From: Hormiphora californensis
Lineage: Eukaryota > Ctenophora > Tentaculata > Cydippida > Pleurobrachiidae
DNA: 64,000 nt
Assembly (NCBI GenBank): GCA_020137815.1
Contig: CM035359.1
Coordinates: 5,056,032-5,120,031 of the forward strand
Direction of reading: 5' to 3'
Shown here: positions 34,830-45,411 of the stretch, one piece after another
Layout of the letters: every line of letters begins with the position of its first letter
Numbering within the stretch: position 1 is the stretch's first letter
Notes under the pieces: generated by a model
Databases searched by the model: none
Told to the model about the DNA's origin: nothing
Seen by the model: the letters and a program-made list of their open reading frames with translations, nothing else
Translations under genes and position numbers: made by a program

Positions 34830-35051
34830 TTGTTACTTTCTGACCCTAGCTACAGGATTCCTTGTCTCGACTGTCCTGCTTCCTACATTGGCCAATCTAA
34901 ACGACCTGTCCTTACACCCATCGCGGAACACTCAAGCGCGAGCGACATCATTGCCTTTCTAACTCCACAGATTCCTATGGAAACATCAAATCCGCCCCAG
35001 CCCGACATGCTTATGTTATCAATCCTCAGTGGAATTCCCTCCTTCCTATGA
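34830..35051 (+). pseudogene. Penelope-like element remnant: GIY-YIG endonuclease piece
   Basis: The frame reads YRIPCLDCPASYIGQSKR and then a T.IAEH segment. The pattern (Y-[KR]-I-P-C-x-D-C, YIGQ, then R...T-R-[IL]-x-EH) is that of the C-terminal GIY-YIG domain of Penelope-like retroelements. The residue expected to be the catalytic arginine in T-R-I-x-EH is proline here, there is no start codon, and the frame drifts after about 40 residues: a clear fragment. No reverse transcriptase part is seen nearby; the (CT)n tract lies directly upstream. Confidence 0.6.
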
Positions 35052-35485
35052 TCACCTAGCCTTCTCCTTCCGTCCTAGACCCAGCAACATCTCCAACATC
35101 GGATAACCTACCGCTCACCTCCCTCGATCTCCTCTCCTTCTATAATAATAAGCTCCCCTCCCTCTGGATCACCTGTCTCTTCTCCTCCCTTATAAGGACT
35201 ACCACCCTCACTCTCATAATGTTTTTAGGGGGTGACCTGTGGTGCAGAACTGGGCCAGCCCTGTGTGTTTGTGTGTGCGTGTGTGTGAGAATGTGTGTTT
35301 GTGTCTGTGTCCTATCGCGAAGGTGCTTGTTTTGACGCTGAGTTCTATGAAAAGTACAGCATCTTCGCGCGCGTGTGTGTGTCGCTTTGGTGACACGCGC
35401 GCGCGTTTTCTGAGATCTGAGAGAGAAGAGCGATTGGTTTTTTTGAGAGTGAGTTTTCTTTTGTCGGAGCGAAGCAACTTTCAAA

Positions 35486-36313
35486 AGCGTGTGTTCTCTT
35501 AGTCAACTGAACTGTAACAATCCTTTACCGTTACTTTTACATTCACAAAAATAAAAGACAACGTGTTTACTTTCGCCTTTACGCTCCAGCTGACGGGTAC
35601 GCCCCATACGTGTCACGAAACCACCCCAAGAACGTCCACTTTACACCATCTGGTGACTTCCAAGGAAACGGACCCATCGAAGTAAACTATCACCATGAAT
35701 AACCACCGTGCCCACTCACCGGTTGACAGCCTTGCCGGTGACATTCAACCTGGAATGGTGGCGCGACGTGTCTTGGAGTACTCCACACCACGCAACCGGG
35801 ATATCCGACTGAATCAGAGTGTTGTTAATCGCCAAAGAGCACATTTACCCACTACTTCCGTTGATGCTCAGATCTTTGAACCTCCGAGGGTCAGACGATC
35901 GTTGTATGAAAGATCCCTTGACACTACCAGAAGAGTACCAGAACCGAGAGCAAATGCATCGATCATCAGCCAAGAGCCACTGTCTCAATGGGATACTATC
36001 GATCAGTTTGATCTCAACTCCACAGTAGCTTCCAGTCGACAGGTACGGCCTAAGAGAGTCATCAATGCCCGGCAGCATCAACAGAACCAACAACCCAGCA
36101 TACTGCAGGACCAGCGTCCGCCAGAATCATACCAGAATCATACCTAGCGTGTGTTCTCTTAGTCAACTGAACTGTAACAATCCTTTACCGTTACTTTTAC
36201 ATTCACAAAAATAAAAGACAACGTGTTTACTTTCGCCTTTACGCTCCAGCTGACGGGTACGCCCCATACGTGTTACGAAACCACCCCAAGAACGTCCACT
36301 TTACACCACCTGG
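35486..36313 (+). mobile_element. Small LTR-like element with 168-bp direct repeats
   Basis: Direct repeats 35486-35653 and 36146-36313 (starting AGCGTGTGTTCTCTTAGTC, containing AAAATAAAAGAC) differ at only a few sites and flank a 150-codon ORF. TGGTGACTTCC at the inner edge of the left repeat could be a primer-binding site. The layout is that of a terminal-repeat retrotransposon in miniature, or of an LTR leader duplicated by template switching. There is no polypurine tract before the right repeat. Confidence 0.5.
35695..36147 (+). CDS. 150-aa gag-like or unknown ORF in the small repeat-flanked element
   Basis: Begins at an ATG in fair context (CACCATGAA), about 40 bp after the left repeat, and stops at the first bases of the right repeat. 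The protein is Arg/Gln/Pro/Ser-rich (MNNHRAHSPVDSLAGDIQPG start; HQQNQQ near the end), low in hydrophobics and without cysteine knuckles. The position just inside a terminal repeat fits a Gag N-terminus, but the sequence is not recognised. The start-to-repeat fit makes chance less likely, yet it may be a decayed frame. Confidence 0.4.
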   Translation: MNNHRAHSPVDSLAGDIQPGMVARRVLEYSTPRNRDIRLNQSVVNRQRAHLPTTSVDAQIFEPPRVRRSLYERSLDTTRRVPEPRANASIISQEPLSQWDTIDQFDLNSTVASSRQVRPKRVINARQHQQNQQPSILQDQRPPESYQNHT

Positions 36314-36516
36314 GTAGTCCTAGTGGGTGTCTGGTCAATAAGCAAACATTTTGGCGTCCAACCAATAAGGTCATGACGGATGATGGTGTTTTCCTGCTGA
36401 TTAGATTCTGAGCGTTCTATGTACTTTCGACCGTCGACGGACCAGTGACCTACGTCCCCGTGAATGAATGATCTCTACACAGCTGGCATGGTTTTATTCG
36501 TATCTTATCTCAAGCG

Positions 36517-36602
36517 GAAGTCGGAACACGCAAACAAAACGCTATCTTATTCACCTGTCCCGGACAGGTGAATAAGATAACGTTTTGTTTGCGTGTCCGT
36601 TT
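36517..36602. repeat. Near-perfect palindrome, about 86 bp
   Basis: Arms GGAACACGCAAACAAAACG... and its complement meet at a CCTGTCCCGGACAGG centre, with almost no loop. Confidence 0.85.
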
Positions 36603-36620
36603 GGCTGCGTACCGTGAACA

Positions 36621-36638
36621 GGGGGGGGGGGGGGGGGG
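36621..36638 (+). repeat. Homopolymer G run
   Basis: Eighteen consecutive G; length likely unreliable in sequencing. It can form a G-quadruplex. Confidence 0.9.
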
Positions 36639-36656
36639 TGACGTGTCCGGTGTCCA

Positions 36657-37085
36657 CTAGGGTTATCTATTTGCGCAACGAAAGTCATACTGGAATGTTC
36701 GGGCGTCCAGCATGATGACCAGGGGACTTAAGGGGTTCAGAGAATCACTTGCGCGTAGGCAGCAACCCTGTGGGCGAGCCGTACGGGCCGATAGTTAATA
36801 ATAGTTTTTTAAAGTTAATAAAAGTTATAAAAAGTTAAAAATGCGCGGCACCTTGAAAAGCCGAAAAAAATCAACTTTTTCAGGGTTCCGCGCATTTTTA
36901 ACTATTTATAACTTTTATTAACTTTTAAAAACTTTAAAAAACTATTATTAACTATCGGCCCGTACGGCTCGCCCACAGGGTTGCTGCCTGCGCGCATATG
37001 ATTCTCTGAATCCATTTAGACCCCCGGTCCTCATGCTGGACGCCCGAAGTCTCGAAAAGCCAATTCCAAAGATCGATAACCCTAG
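36657..37085. mobile_element. Foldback element, about 430 bp
   Basis: Arms about 36657-36840 and 36890-37085 pair, with the ends reading ACTAGGGTTATC and GATAACCCTAGT. The centre has stacked TTAATAAAAGTTATAAAAAG inverted copies around AAAAATGCGCGG. No coding capacity. Confidence 0.75.
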
Positions 37086-37225
37086 TGTCCACCCCGTCCG
37101 TAGGATCGCTACCTCGACCCCCTTTTGGGCTTTCGCAACGGATATCGCTGATTGCTAGTTTAAAAAGGGCGACGTTACGATCTGGGCGTTTGGTGCAGGT
37201 GGCCTGTTTACAGGTGCGGGCTGCC

Positions 37226-38042
37226 AAAAAGTTGATTCACTAAAATGGCTCTAACCGGCCTAACCGCCAAACCACTCAACCGTTTTGGCTAATTCAAAGT
37301 TTATCTGGTAGGAAATGTTAACGCCTAACCCCAATCCCAACCCTAGCCCTACTTTAAGTTAAAGTTTAACCCTAGCCCTAAAAAACCGTTTGTCAGCACT
37401 CACGAAACACCCGTTTAAAAATGAAAATTTTGATTGGTTTCCTTGGCGAACGCTGCTGGCCCCCGCGGGATAAGGCAGCGCTTTTCAATTGGTTTCCAAA
37501 ATTACAAATTAAAAAGTGCTCAAAAATGAAAAGTTTTTATAAGTTTTTATAAGTTTAAATATGCAGTTGGCTATTTAGACGTAGCGCGCGAATCAATTAA
37601 TACTGCGACGACGCCGCTAAGACGCGGCGCGCAGATTGGACTAAATTTTAGCTAAAATCTCTACTCCAGGAGGCCAGCGTTAAAGTGCGTTTCAAACGAC
37701 TTGACCTGAGATTCCTGGAAATTCAGGATTTCCCCTTTGTAAATACACGCGCAATGCGCCAAATTCCAAGAATTTCGGGTCAAGTCGCTTGAAACGGACT
37801 TTAAAATCTGGGTGTTTGGTTGAAAAGCGCTGCCTTATCCCGCGCTATCGGGGGCCAGCAACGTTTTTCAAGGTGTTTGGAGTGTTAGCACTGACGGTTT
37901 TTTAGGGCTAGGGCTTAACTAGGGTCTAGGGTTAGTGCTGGGGTTTGGGTTGGGGCTAGGGCTTGACATTTCCTATCTAATCAGATAAACTTAAGTTTAG
38001 CCAAAACGGTTGAGTGGTTTGGCGGTTAGAGCCGTTTTAGTG
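37226..38042. mobile_element. Foldback element with degenerate CCCTAG-type tracts
   Basis: Left arm (ACTAAAATGGCTCTAACCGG onward) pairs with the right arm ending GGTTAGAGCCGTTTTAGT. Each arm holds a CCCTAGCCCT / AGGGCTAGGG stretch (37345-37385 and 37903-37970), and a second inner inverted repeat lies at about 37686-37803 (CGTTTCAAACGACTTGACC). The G-rich strand could form quadruplexes. Confidence 0.7.
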
Positions 38043-38886
38043 CAGGCTTCTGCCTTCTCCCAGAAACAAAATGGCACGAAACCTCAAGGACTCCAAACAG
38101 TTTACGGCTGCTTATCTCACCGTGAAGATCTCCGGATGGATAAGGTTAGACGATCCAGACGGCTGCTTTTTCATTTTATCTGTAATAATTTTATCCAAGT
38201 GGGATAGTTCCCCACAAAAAATGTAGAATTCGAGTTCTACAGGATTTTAGTGCAGCAACGCCACACGTGACAACAAAAATCCGACTTTATGTAACTTGAA
38301 ACAATATTTTGTTATCTGGTCATATAATTAAGTTAAGGCAACGAGGCAGCAGTATCTCGACGTGTGCAGCTCCGATTTTAGAATCGGTATCTCTTGCTTT
38401 TGCCATCTCTCTGTGAGAAGCGTACTTTCTCTATTCCTTTCTTCCTCTCCCATGATACTAACGTGATATAACCAGCGTTGTCTGTTGCATTCCTCACTAA
38501 TTGGACCCAATTAACGAAACTGCTCGCTGCTAATTAGGTGGGAAGGAGGGGTTATAACGGATGCATTGTATCACACTTGAAGAAGTTTGTTTTGTGTGAA
38601 AACTGTAAGTTCTGCCAAAATCTGCTTTGTTTAGTAAACACCGATGTCCGGTTTATGAGAAGGCTCCTATTCACACTATAATGATAGACATGAGGAGAAG
38701 TCTGTGTGTGTGTACTGTGCATGTTGTTGACCGTGATATTTTGATCTACTAATTGCCTCCAGCTGCCTCTGCAGCAGGTGATAGTGTGATCAGTAGCCGC
38801 CTTTGGAATTCATCCAGGGAGATTGCTATGGAATTCAGCGAGTAGAGGAATTTGGTCATTGAGAAATGAGAGAGGTATATTATATA
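38043..38886. other. Intergenic; dispersed 35-bp repeat near 38288
   Basis: ATGTAACTTGAAACAATATT plus TTGTTATCTGGTCAT at about 38289-38325 recurs at 46316-46350. No gene recognised. Confidence 0.4.
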
Positions 38887-39721
38887 TGTGACGCCAGAAG
38901 GGTCATGATTCACTCCGTGTGTTCCGATGTTTGCCATGTTATGGGTGATTTGTGAGGTATCCTATTTATCCCACAAATGTATCTATAATCTCAAAACACA
39001 GAAAGGTTTGGGTTGGGTGAACGTTAAGATATACGGCTAAAACACTAACAGCTATAGCGCAAACAATTAGCTTGAGCTTGATCTTGACTTCGTTATCAAT
39101 TACAAAACACTGTACACCATCACGGTTCCAGTCCACACCAAGTCAACTTCACTGAGTATCACTCCAACAGTCAATCGTCAACCTCAACCTCAACTTCAAC
39201 TGCAACACTCAACACCACTTCTGCACTTTCTTCTCCAAGTCCGTTCCTTTTATCTGACTTCTTCAGCAGGTCACATGACCGAGCACCTCTACGTGGCAGT
39301 CTCTCGTTCTCCCCCACTCGTCTCATCGTGATTGGCTGGGGCGCCCTGACGTAGGTAGTTCTTGCTCTCCTTCGTCCAGTGATCTGTATCTCACTCCGCT
39401 TGGTTGTCGGATCAACACCTCGTCGTCTACTACTTCTCTCTTCGTACTGGGTTCCTTTGTTCAGCTCTCTCAGCAAGCAACTAAAATCTAACCCTTCACT
39501 TATCACTTTTAACATAACAAAAGAACCCTAGCGATCTTTCAGCTTTCTTCTCTCACACACTAACAACCTAACAAACAAACCATTAATACTCAAGTCTGTT
39601 AGGTATAATTGAGGTGCAGTTAGTGCCATGATGTGCATATGATATGATCATTGCAGGTCGGAAAATTACTTTCCTTATCAGACTTATAATTATAGTATAA
39701 CCACAGGGGTGCAACCCCGCA
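38887..39721 (-). repeat. 3' LTR (835 bp)
   Basis: Carries its own copy of the gag start (MANIGTHGVNHDPSGVT, 38937-38887), with I to N relative to the 5' copy, then leaves the element into AT-rich flank. Confidence 0.85.
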
Positions 39722-39734
39722 TCCACCCCTCTCC
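39722..39734 (-). other. Polypurine tract
   Basis: GGAGAGGGGTGGA immediately before the TG of the 3' LTR, the usual plus-strand primer of reverse transcription. A related purine run recurs at about 39845-39855 within a partial tandem duplication. Confidence 0.7.
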
Positions 39735-41884
39735 AAGAATGGAAAGGGTTTAATATGTTCTATTGAACATCCCAGCAGTCTGCACCAAGACGGCTCCATT
39801 TCTCTGTCACATAGGAACAACTGCTACTAGTGCAATCCCGCACCCACCCCTCTTTCCAAGAATGGAAAGGGTTTAATGTTTTCAATTGAACATCTCAGCA
39901 CCAAGACGGTACTTCATCTTCTGCCTCGTAGGAACAACTGCAACTGTCTCACTGCAACTGTCTCACTGTGTCGGATACCAATTCACTGACTTCCTCATGA
40001 TATTGGCGGTGTTACTCGATTATCTTATCATCGAACAAGTGCTCTCCGGGCGAGCAATAGGGTTTTCGCCTATCTCTATAGAATCTACATTGGATTCTCC
40101 ACATGAAACTAGAGAAACATCCATTAACGCTTTTTGAGCATTCCATCATGATCATTTCCATAATTACCTCCTCAGAGGCCTCTCTAGCTGGGTTTTGCAC
40201 TCAAATTTGAGGCTCCGTTATCGGTATCCGTTATTGAACAATCAATTGTTCACTCCTTGATTCAGACCAACCAAGATGGCGTCAACCTTCCGTGGCTTTT
40301 ATCTGCACTTTGAGTTTGAGTTAACTCTCCGATCCTTACATAATTTACCAACTTTTGGTCCCTGTTGTACCCGTAGACATATCGGTACCCGGAAAATAAA
40401 ACTGAGCTTAGCATTTAGCTCACCATTTTAGCACAGTTTCTGCTAAACATCAGCTGCCATCAGAACAGATTCTGACCCTCCAAAGCACAAACTAACAGTT
40501 GTGAGGCTCCGTCCTGCAATGTGGTCAGATCCGTACCTAGCATCGCTGATCTCATCAAGAGATCCTCTCTGATATTGTCACCTCTTGACAGTGACTCAGG
40601 CTCTTTCTCGTCAGCCCGACTCTGCTAATGGAGTCTCTCCGCTTTCACTCTCTCTCTATCTATCTCTCTATCCCTCGAACGGGGTCTCTTATTCTCTCAA
40701 TCTCTCCCACTCTAAAACAGTCTCTCTCCCAACGGAGTCTCTCAAACTGCCACATATCAATACTCTATCTCATCTCTTCTGTATCTATCGACTCACCTCT
40801 CAGGCTCAATGCATGTGCTCCCAAACTACTCACTTAATTAATACTTACCTGATTCAGATAATTCGAGATTCCCAGACTACTTTACCTGCATAACTTCTAT
40901 GGGAGGTATCCGAGAGTAACCAGCAAAAGAATAAGCCGTGTACCGGAAATAATCACCCAAGAAAGAGCTCTATAGAGGATTTCCGGTCCTCCAGACTCCA
41001 ACCAGGGCGATCTACACAACCCAATCTCTCCCTGAAAACTCTCAAGCGACCTGTTCGAACAACACTTCTATCACTCACCTTTTATTCAATACTCACTGCA
41101 CTAAACTCAAGTGTTAACTCATTACCTGTAATCAAATCATCTCATTTCTCAAATCAATATCTCTTCGAACAGGGTTATGGCCATAATTACGCTTAAAATA
41201 AATAATGATCACTCACTTACTTGCTATTTACCTCTGGCAGAAACTCATCCACCAGGCATTCCTCAATCCTCTCCCGCAGTGCAGATTTTTATCTCTCTTG
41301 CCTTTTTCTAATCTCAGCCTGGGACCCCATCTCATACTTTACCTGTATCTCAATCTCATAGTCATACATTACCTGAATCTCAATCACATACATTACCTGT
41401 TTATCAATTTTGCACATGATGCATTACCTGATTCTTTATTTTACAGACGACTGCACTCCATCAACTCGTGTGCAGTAAATAGTGGGAATATATCTGCCAA
41501 TCACGTATCCTTTTGGTTACTCAACAGTATCTTACTCGAGTGAGATCTTGGTCAATCATACATCTCATCACTCCTCTTCCCACATTTGCCTTAATGGGGA
41601 TTTGCTCTCCCTCATGCAGCCCAATTATTTTGAGGGTGCTGTGATCCAGGGAGCCTAGAAAAAGCTCTCCTCATCCTGCATTGTAAAAATCTCCATTGTC
41701 TTTTCGCAATGTAAAAGAAATACTCTCTGCAGATACTCTCTGCGGAGCCGTGCTAAATTCCAATACACACTCGGCTCATTATGGATCACCTTTTGCCCTC
41801 AGGCACTTCCCGTTATCCCTCTCGACGACCCAGAACTCCATCAAGAGTTCATCCCTGCTGGTTATCTCCCCTGAGACCCTATCA

Positions 41885-43051
41885 TTAGTTGTATTCACTA
41901 TCACGCTCGTTCTGACAAGCATGCTGCTGGTTCTCTCTAACAGTCAACTCGCTGATTCGGTTAACCATCCTCTGCTGTTCCCTTTGCTGGATGCCTCGTG
42001 CCCTTGGGGCATAATCATCCTCATATTGTTCGTAGTAGCAATCATTAGGCCTCTCTCGTCCTTGATGTGTGTTTGGGTCGTTGTAACCCCGGTTCTCGTT
42101 TCTTTGAGCTGACTCAAATTGCCAGCAGTCTCTTCTCAAATGTCCCCATTCTCCATATTGCAAGCAGCTATCATCATTCCTGTTGTCAATGTACTGCTGA
42201 TGTCTCGGTCCTTCAGCTTCCGTTTGAGTTCGTAGAACTGCTATTTCGACATTTTCGGCAATGTCCGCTGATCTGATCCGAATTTGTTCTCTCGCCTGGT
42301 GTGAAATATCCAGGGTGACTGCTTCCTTTAGCAACTCGTTGAACGTCATAGAACTTATCCGTCGGATAATCTGGATGCCAACTTCATCTTTTGCAATCCC
42401 TGCAGCCAGTGCGTCCTTGAGCACCGCTTCTCTCCAGATGATGGTATGATCATCACTTCCCGGAAATCCAATATTTCCTAGGTCTCTAAGTCGCTGTCCA
42501 AATTCATGGACCGTTTCTCCAACTTTCTGTTTAATATTCCTGATATTAAACCGGGCATTGAGCTCACTATACTTGGAGCTATCCTCCAAGAGGTTTAAGA
42601 CATCCTTCTTGTAGGCTTTCCAAGATGACTTGTCTAAGTCAGTAGATTGCAGGACTCTTTCCTGTGACTTTGGATCCAGGTATGTAACAAAGCCCTCAAT
42701 TGCAGTAGCTTCATTAAATCCAATGACGTTCACATATGCTTCGTATCCACAAATGAACTGGCGCACACTCATTGTGGCGGGTGTAAATGCAGTCGGCTTC
42801 TTCATGCCTGTCGCAACAATTCTGCTCTGCATCTCTTTCTTGGCGTCAGTAGCACGCATGGCTCTCTGTATTCTCAACAGTACCTTGACTGCTTTTTTGT
42901 TCTCTTCAGGCAATCCTGAAAGACCTTCCCTCTCGAGCATCGCATCGAGCTCTCCTTCCGTCAAAACCGCAGGTTCGAATCCTGGTAGTTCAGCACCATT
43001 TGTGACGCCAGAAGGGTCATGAATCACTCCGTGTGTTCCGATGTTTGCCAT
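41885..43051 (-). CDS. gag: Gag-like polyprotein of the LTR element
   Basis: 388 residues from an ATG at 43051, intact to the stop. The first 17 codons lie inside the 5' LTR; the frame then runs across the primer-binding site. A central region (AFTPATMSVRQFICGYEAYV ... WREAVLKDALAAGI) resembles the helical Gag/retrotrans domain. Near residues 297-310 a zinc knuckle CLQYGEWGHLRRDC has the CCHC spacing, but the second cysteine is tyrosine, so zinc binding should be impaired. The C-terminus is Arg/Gln/Asn-rich, suiting RNA binding. Gag would package the element RNA in cytoplasmic particles. No pol frame follows. Confidence 0.75.
   Translation of the reverse strand: MANIGTHGVIHDPSGVTNGAELPGFEPAVLTEGELDAMLEREGLSGLPEENKKAVKVLLRIQRAMRATDAKKEMQSRIVATGMKKPTAFTPATMSVRQFICGYEAYVNVIGFNEATAIEGFVTYLDPKSQERVLQSTDLDKSSWKAYKKDVLNLLEDSSKYSELNARFNIRNIKQKVGETVHEFGQRLRDLGNIGFPGSDDHTIIWREAVLKDALAAGIAKDEVGIQIIRRISSMTFNELLKEAVTLDISHQAREQIRIRSADIAENVEIAVLRTQTEAEGPRHQQYIDNRNDDSCLQYGEWGHLRRDCWQFESAQRNENRGYNDPNTHQGRERPNDCYYEQYEDDYAPRARGIQQREQQRMVNRISELTVRENQQHACQNERDSEYN
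42972..42998 (-). promoter_or_regulatory. Primer-binding site resembling a tRNA 3' end
   Basis: On the minus strand TGGTGCTGAACTACC follows the LTR end after two bases. Its complement ends in CCA and extends into GGTTCGAATCC, the tRNA T-arm/B-box consensus. About 27 nt could pair with a tRNA 3' end. The arm lengths are about two bases off a canonical tRNA, so the tRNA is not identified. Confidence 0.6.
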
Positions 43052-43824
43052 GTTATGGGTGATTTGTGAGGTATCCTATTTATCCCACAAATGTATCTAT
43101 AATCTCAAAACACAGAAAGGTTTGGGTTGGGTGAACGTTAAGATATACGGCTAAAACACTAACAGCTATAGCGCAACAATATCTTGACTTCGTTATCAAT
43201 TACAAAACACTACACCATCACGGTTCCAGTCCACACCAAGTCAACTTCACTGAGTATCACTCCAACAGTCAATCGTCAACCTCAACCTCAACTTCAACTG
43301 CAACACTCAACACCAACTTCTGCACTTTCTTCTCCAAGTCCGTTCCTTTTATCTGACTTCTTCAGCAGGTCACATGACCCGAGCACCTCTACGTGGCAGT
43401 CTCTCGTTCTCCCCACTCGTCTCATCGTGATTGGCTGGGGCGCCCTGACGTAGGTAGTTCTTGCTCACTTTACTTCAGGGGTCTGTATCTCATCTCTGGT
43501 TCGCTGTCGGATCAACACCTCTTCGTTCTTACTTTCTCTCTTCGCACCAGGTTCCTTTGTTCAGCTCTCAGCAAGCAACTAAAATCTAACCATCCACTTA
43601 TCACTTTTAACATAACAAAAGAACCCTAGCGATCTTTCAGCTTTCTTCTCTCACACACTAACAACCTAACAAACAAACCATTATAACTCAAGTCTGTTAG
43701 AGTATAATTGAGGGTGGCAGTTAGTGCCATGATGTGCATATGATATGATCATTGCAGGTCGGAAAATTACTTTCCTTATCAGACGTATAATTATAAGTAT
43801 AACCACAAGGGGTGCAACCCCGCA
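43001..43824 (-). repeat. 5' LTR (824 bp)
   Basis: TG...CA ends; AGATAAAAGG near 43340 is a possible TATA-like box. It includes the gag ATG and 17 codons before its end. Confidence 0.85.
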
Positions 43825-43828
43825 TATA

Positions 43829-45377
43829 GAGGATTTTGTTGAAGGAGGTATCTGTATGTTGTTCTGTGAGCGTGCTGTGTGAGCCGTGAAATTCGAATTT
43901 GTCACCTGTACCCGGTGCAACATGTTGATAGAGTTGGCAGATTCGTAAAACTAGTAATAGTATAGAACTAAATAGTCATATTAATATGACATGAGGTATT
44001 ATACTGAGTTATTATCAGTATAATTATACATGTAATCTCCTTGATACCAGCATCGTGTAATTGGTACGAGCAGTCAGTAGCAACATAATAGTAGAGTGGT
44101 CAGAGTTGAATAGCTCCTTCGGCATCTTATCTCTCTTTATTTATTATACCAATCTTTTGCTCTCTTTTAGCAAAGGTCTCAATTTTCGGTCGTGGCGAAG
44201 AGAGATATGATAAGAAAAGAGGAGAAATTGTTTGTTTTGATTAATGTTTGTCTGTGCCTTGGTCTCTGATTGCTCTCTGGAGTCCTCTATGACTCGCAGA
44301 GTCGTTGCTACGGAAACTATCTTTATTATTACTCATGATTCGTGTCTCTCTGTTGTGAATCTTTCTCTCTGACTTGCAATCGAGTGGTATGTGATTTTTA
44401 CAAAACAAACATTGAAGCTATCAAAGCATTCGGCATCGAGGGAAAAAAAAAGTGTATGATAATTTAGCCCTATTGTCTCTGAGTCCATGACTCGCAGAAG
44501 TCGAATTGGACTACGCTTTATTGAACTCATATTTCAGTGTCTCCGGTGATTTCTGACTCAACGAGGGAGGCCTTCAGAAAGAATTGGATCGGCCATCAGA
44601 TTGATGAAGAATCTACGAAGGTGTGATAGATCGGAAAGATGATTGAGACGTTATGGAAATATCATATTCGGGCATGACGAAGGCGAGTAAAGAAGAGAGA
44701 CAAGGGATGGAAATAGAGAGGAGATGAGGAGAGAGAGAGAGAGAAGGAGACGATAAGGAGAGAGGAACGAGAGAAGAGAGAGAGAGAGGGGATGGAGAGA
44801 GAGTGAGAGAGGAGAGAGAGGGAGGAAGAGAGAGCATAGTCGATGGTTCAGCTAGAGCACATGGCTGGAAGATCGACGGAGAGAGAAGGGACTGGAGATA
44901 GGAGAGGGTGAGTAATAGAGAGAAGTGGGTGCATAGAGATGAGAGCGTAAGAGCAGTGAGACGCGAGCAGATATGCTGTGTCTCTAATTGACTCTCTCTC
45001 CCCTTTTCTTTCCCTTCTCTCTTCTCTCTTTCTTTCTCTCTACCCTGCCCTTTCTTTTCTTCTTTCCCCTTTTCTCTCTTCCTGTTATTCTTCGCTTTCC
45101 TCTTTTTCCCCCCCCCTTTTCTTTCTCTCTCTCCTTTTCTTTCTCTCTACCTCCCTCTTCCCCTCTTGTTCTTTTCTCTCTCTTTTCTCCCCGGGTGAGA
45201 AGTGAAGCGAGGAGATATGGGCTGTGTTTTAATATGAAACATTGACTGATTTGCGTACGATGAATGCATAATAGGCTCGTACGGGCAATCATCATCATCA
45301 TACCGTACCTTCTCTCTTCAATCTCATTCACTCAACTTACCCTTTCTCCTCTTCTCTCTCTCTCCTTCTCTCTCCTC

Positions 45378-45411
<34 letters not shown>

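Larger units (their letters stand above)
38887..43824 (-). mobile_element. Complete gag-only LTR retrotransposon, 4938 bp
   Basis: Read on the minus strand: 5' LTR (43824-43001), primer-binding site (42998-42972), gag, about 2.1 kb of non-coding sequence, polypurine tract (39734-39722, GGAGAGGGGTGGA) and 3' LTR (39721-38887). LTRs start TGCGGGGTTGCACC and end GGCGTCACA, the expected TG...CA. TATA flanks both sides (38883-38886 and 43825-43828), a 4-bp target duplication. No protease, reverse transcriptase or integrase frame is seen, so it depends on a partner element. The LTRs differ by small indels and scattered substitutions, so it is not brand new. Confidence 0.85.

Noticed and set aside
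36952-37227. 91-codon minus-strand ORF
   Set aside because: Runs across a foldback arm; no recognisable motif.
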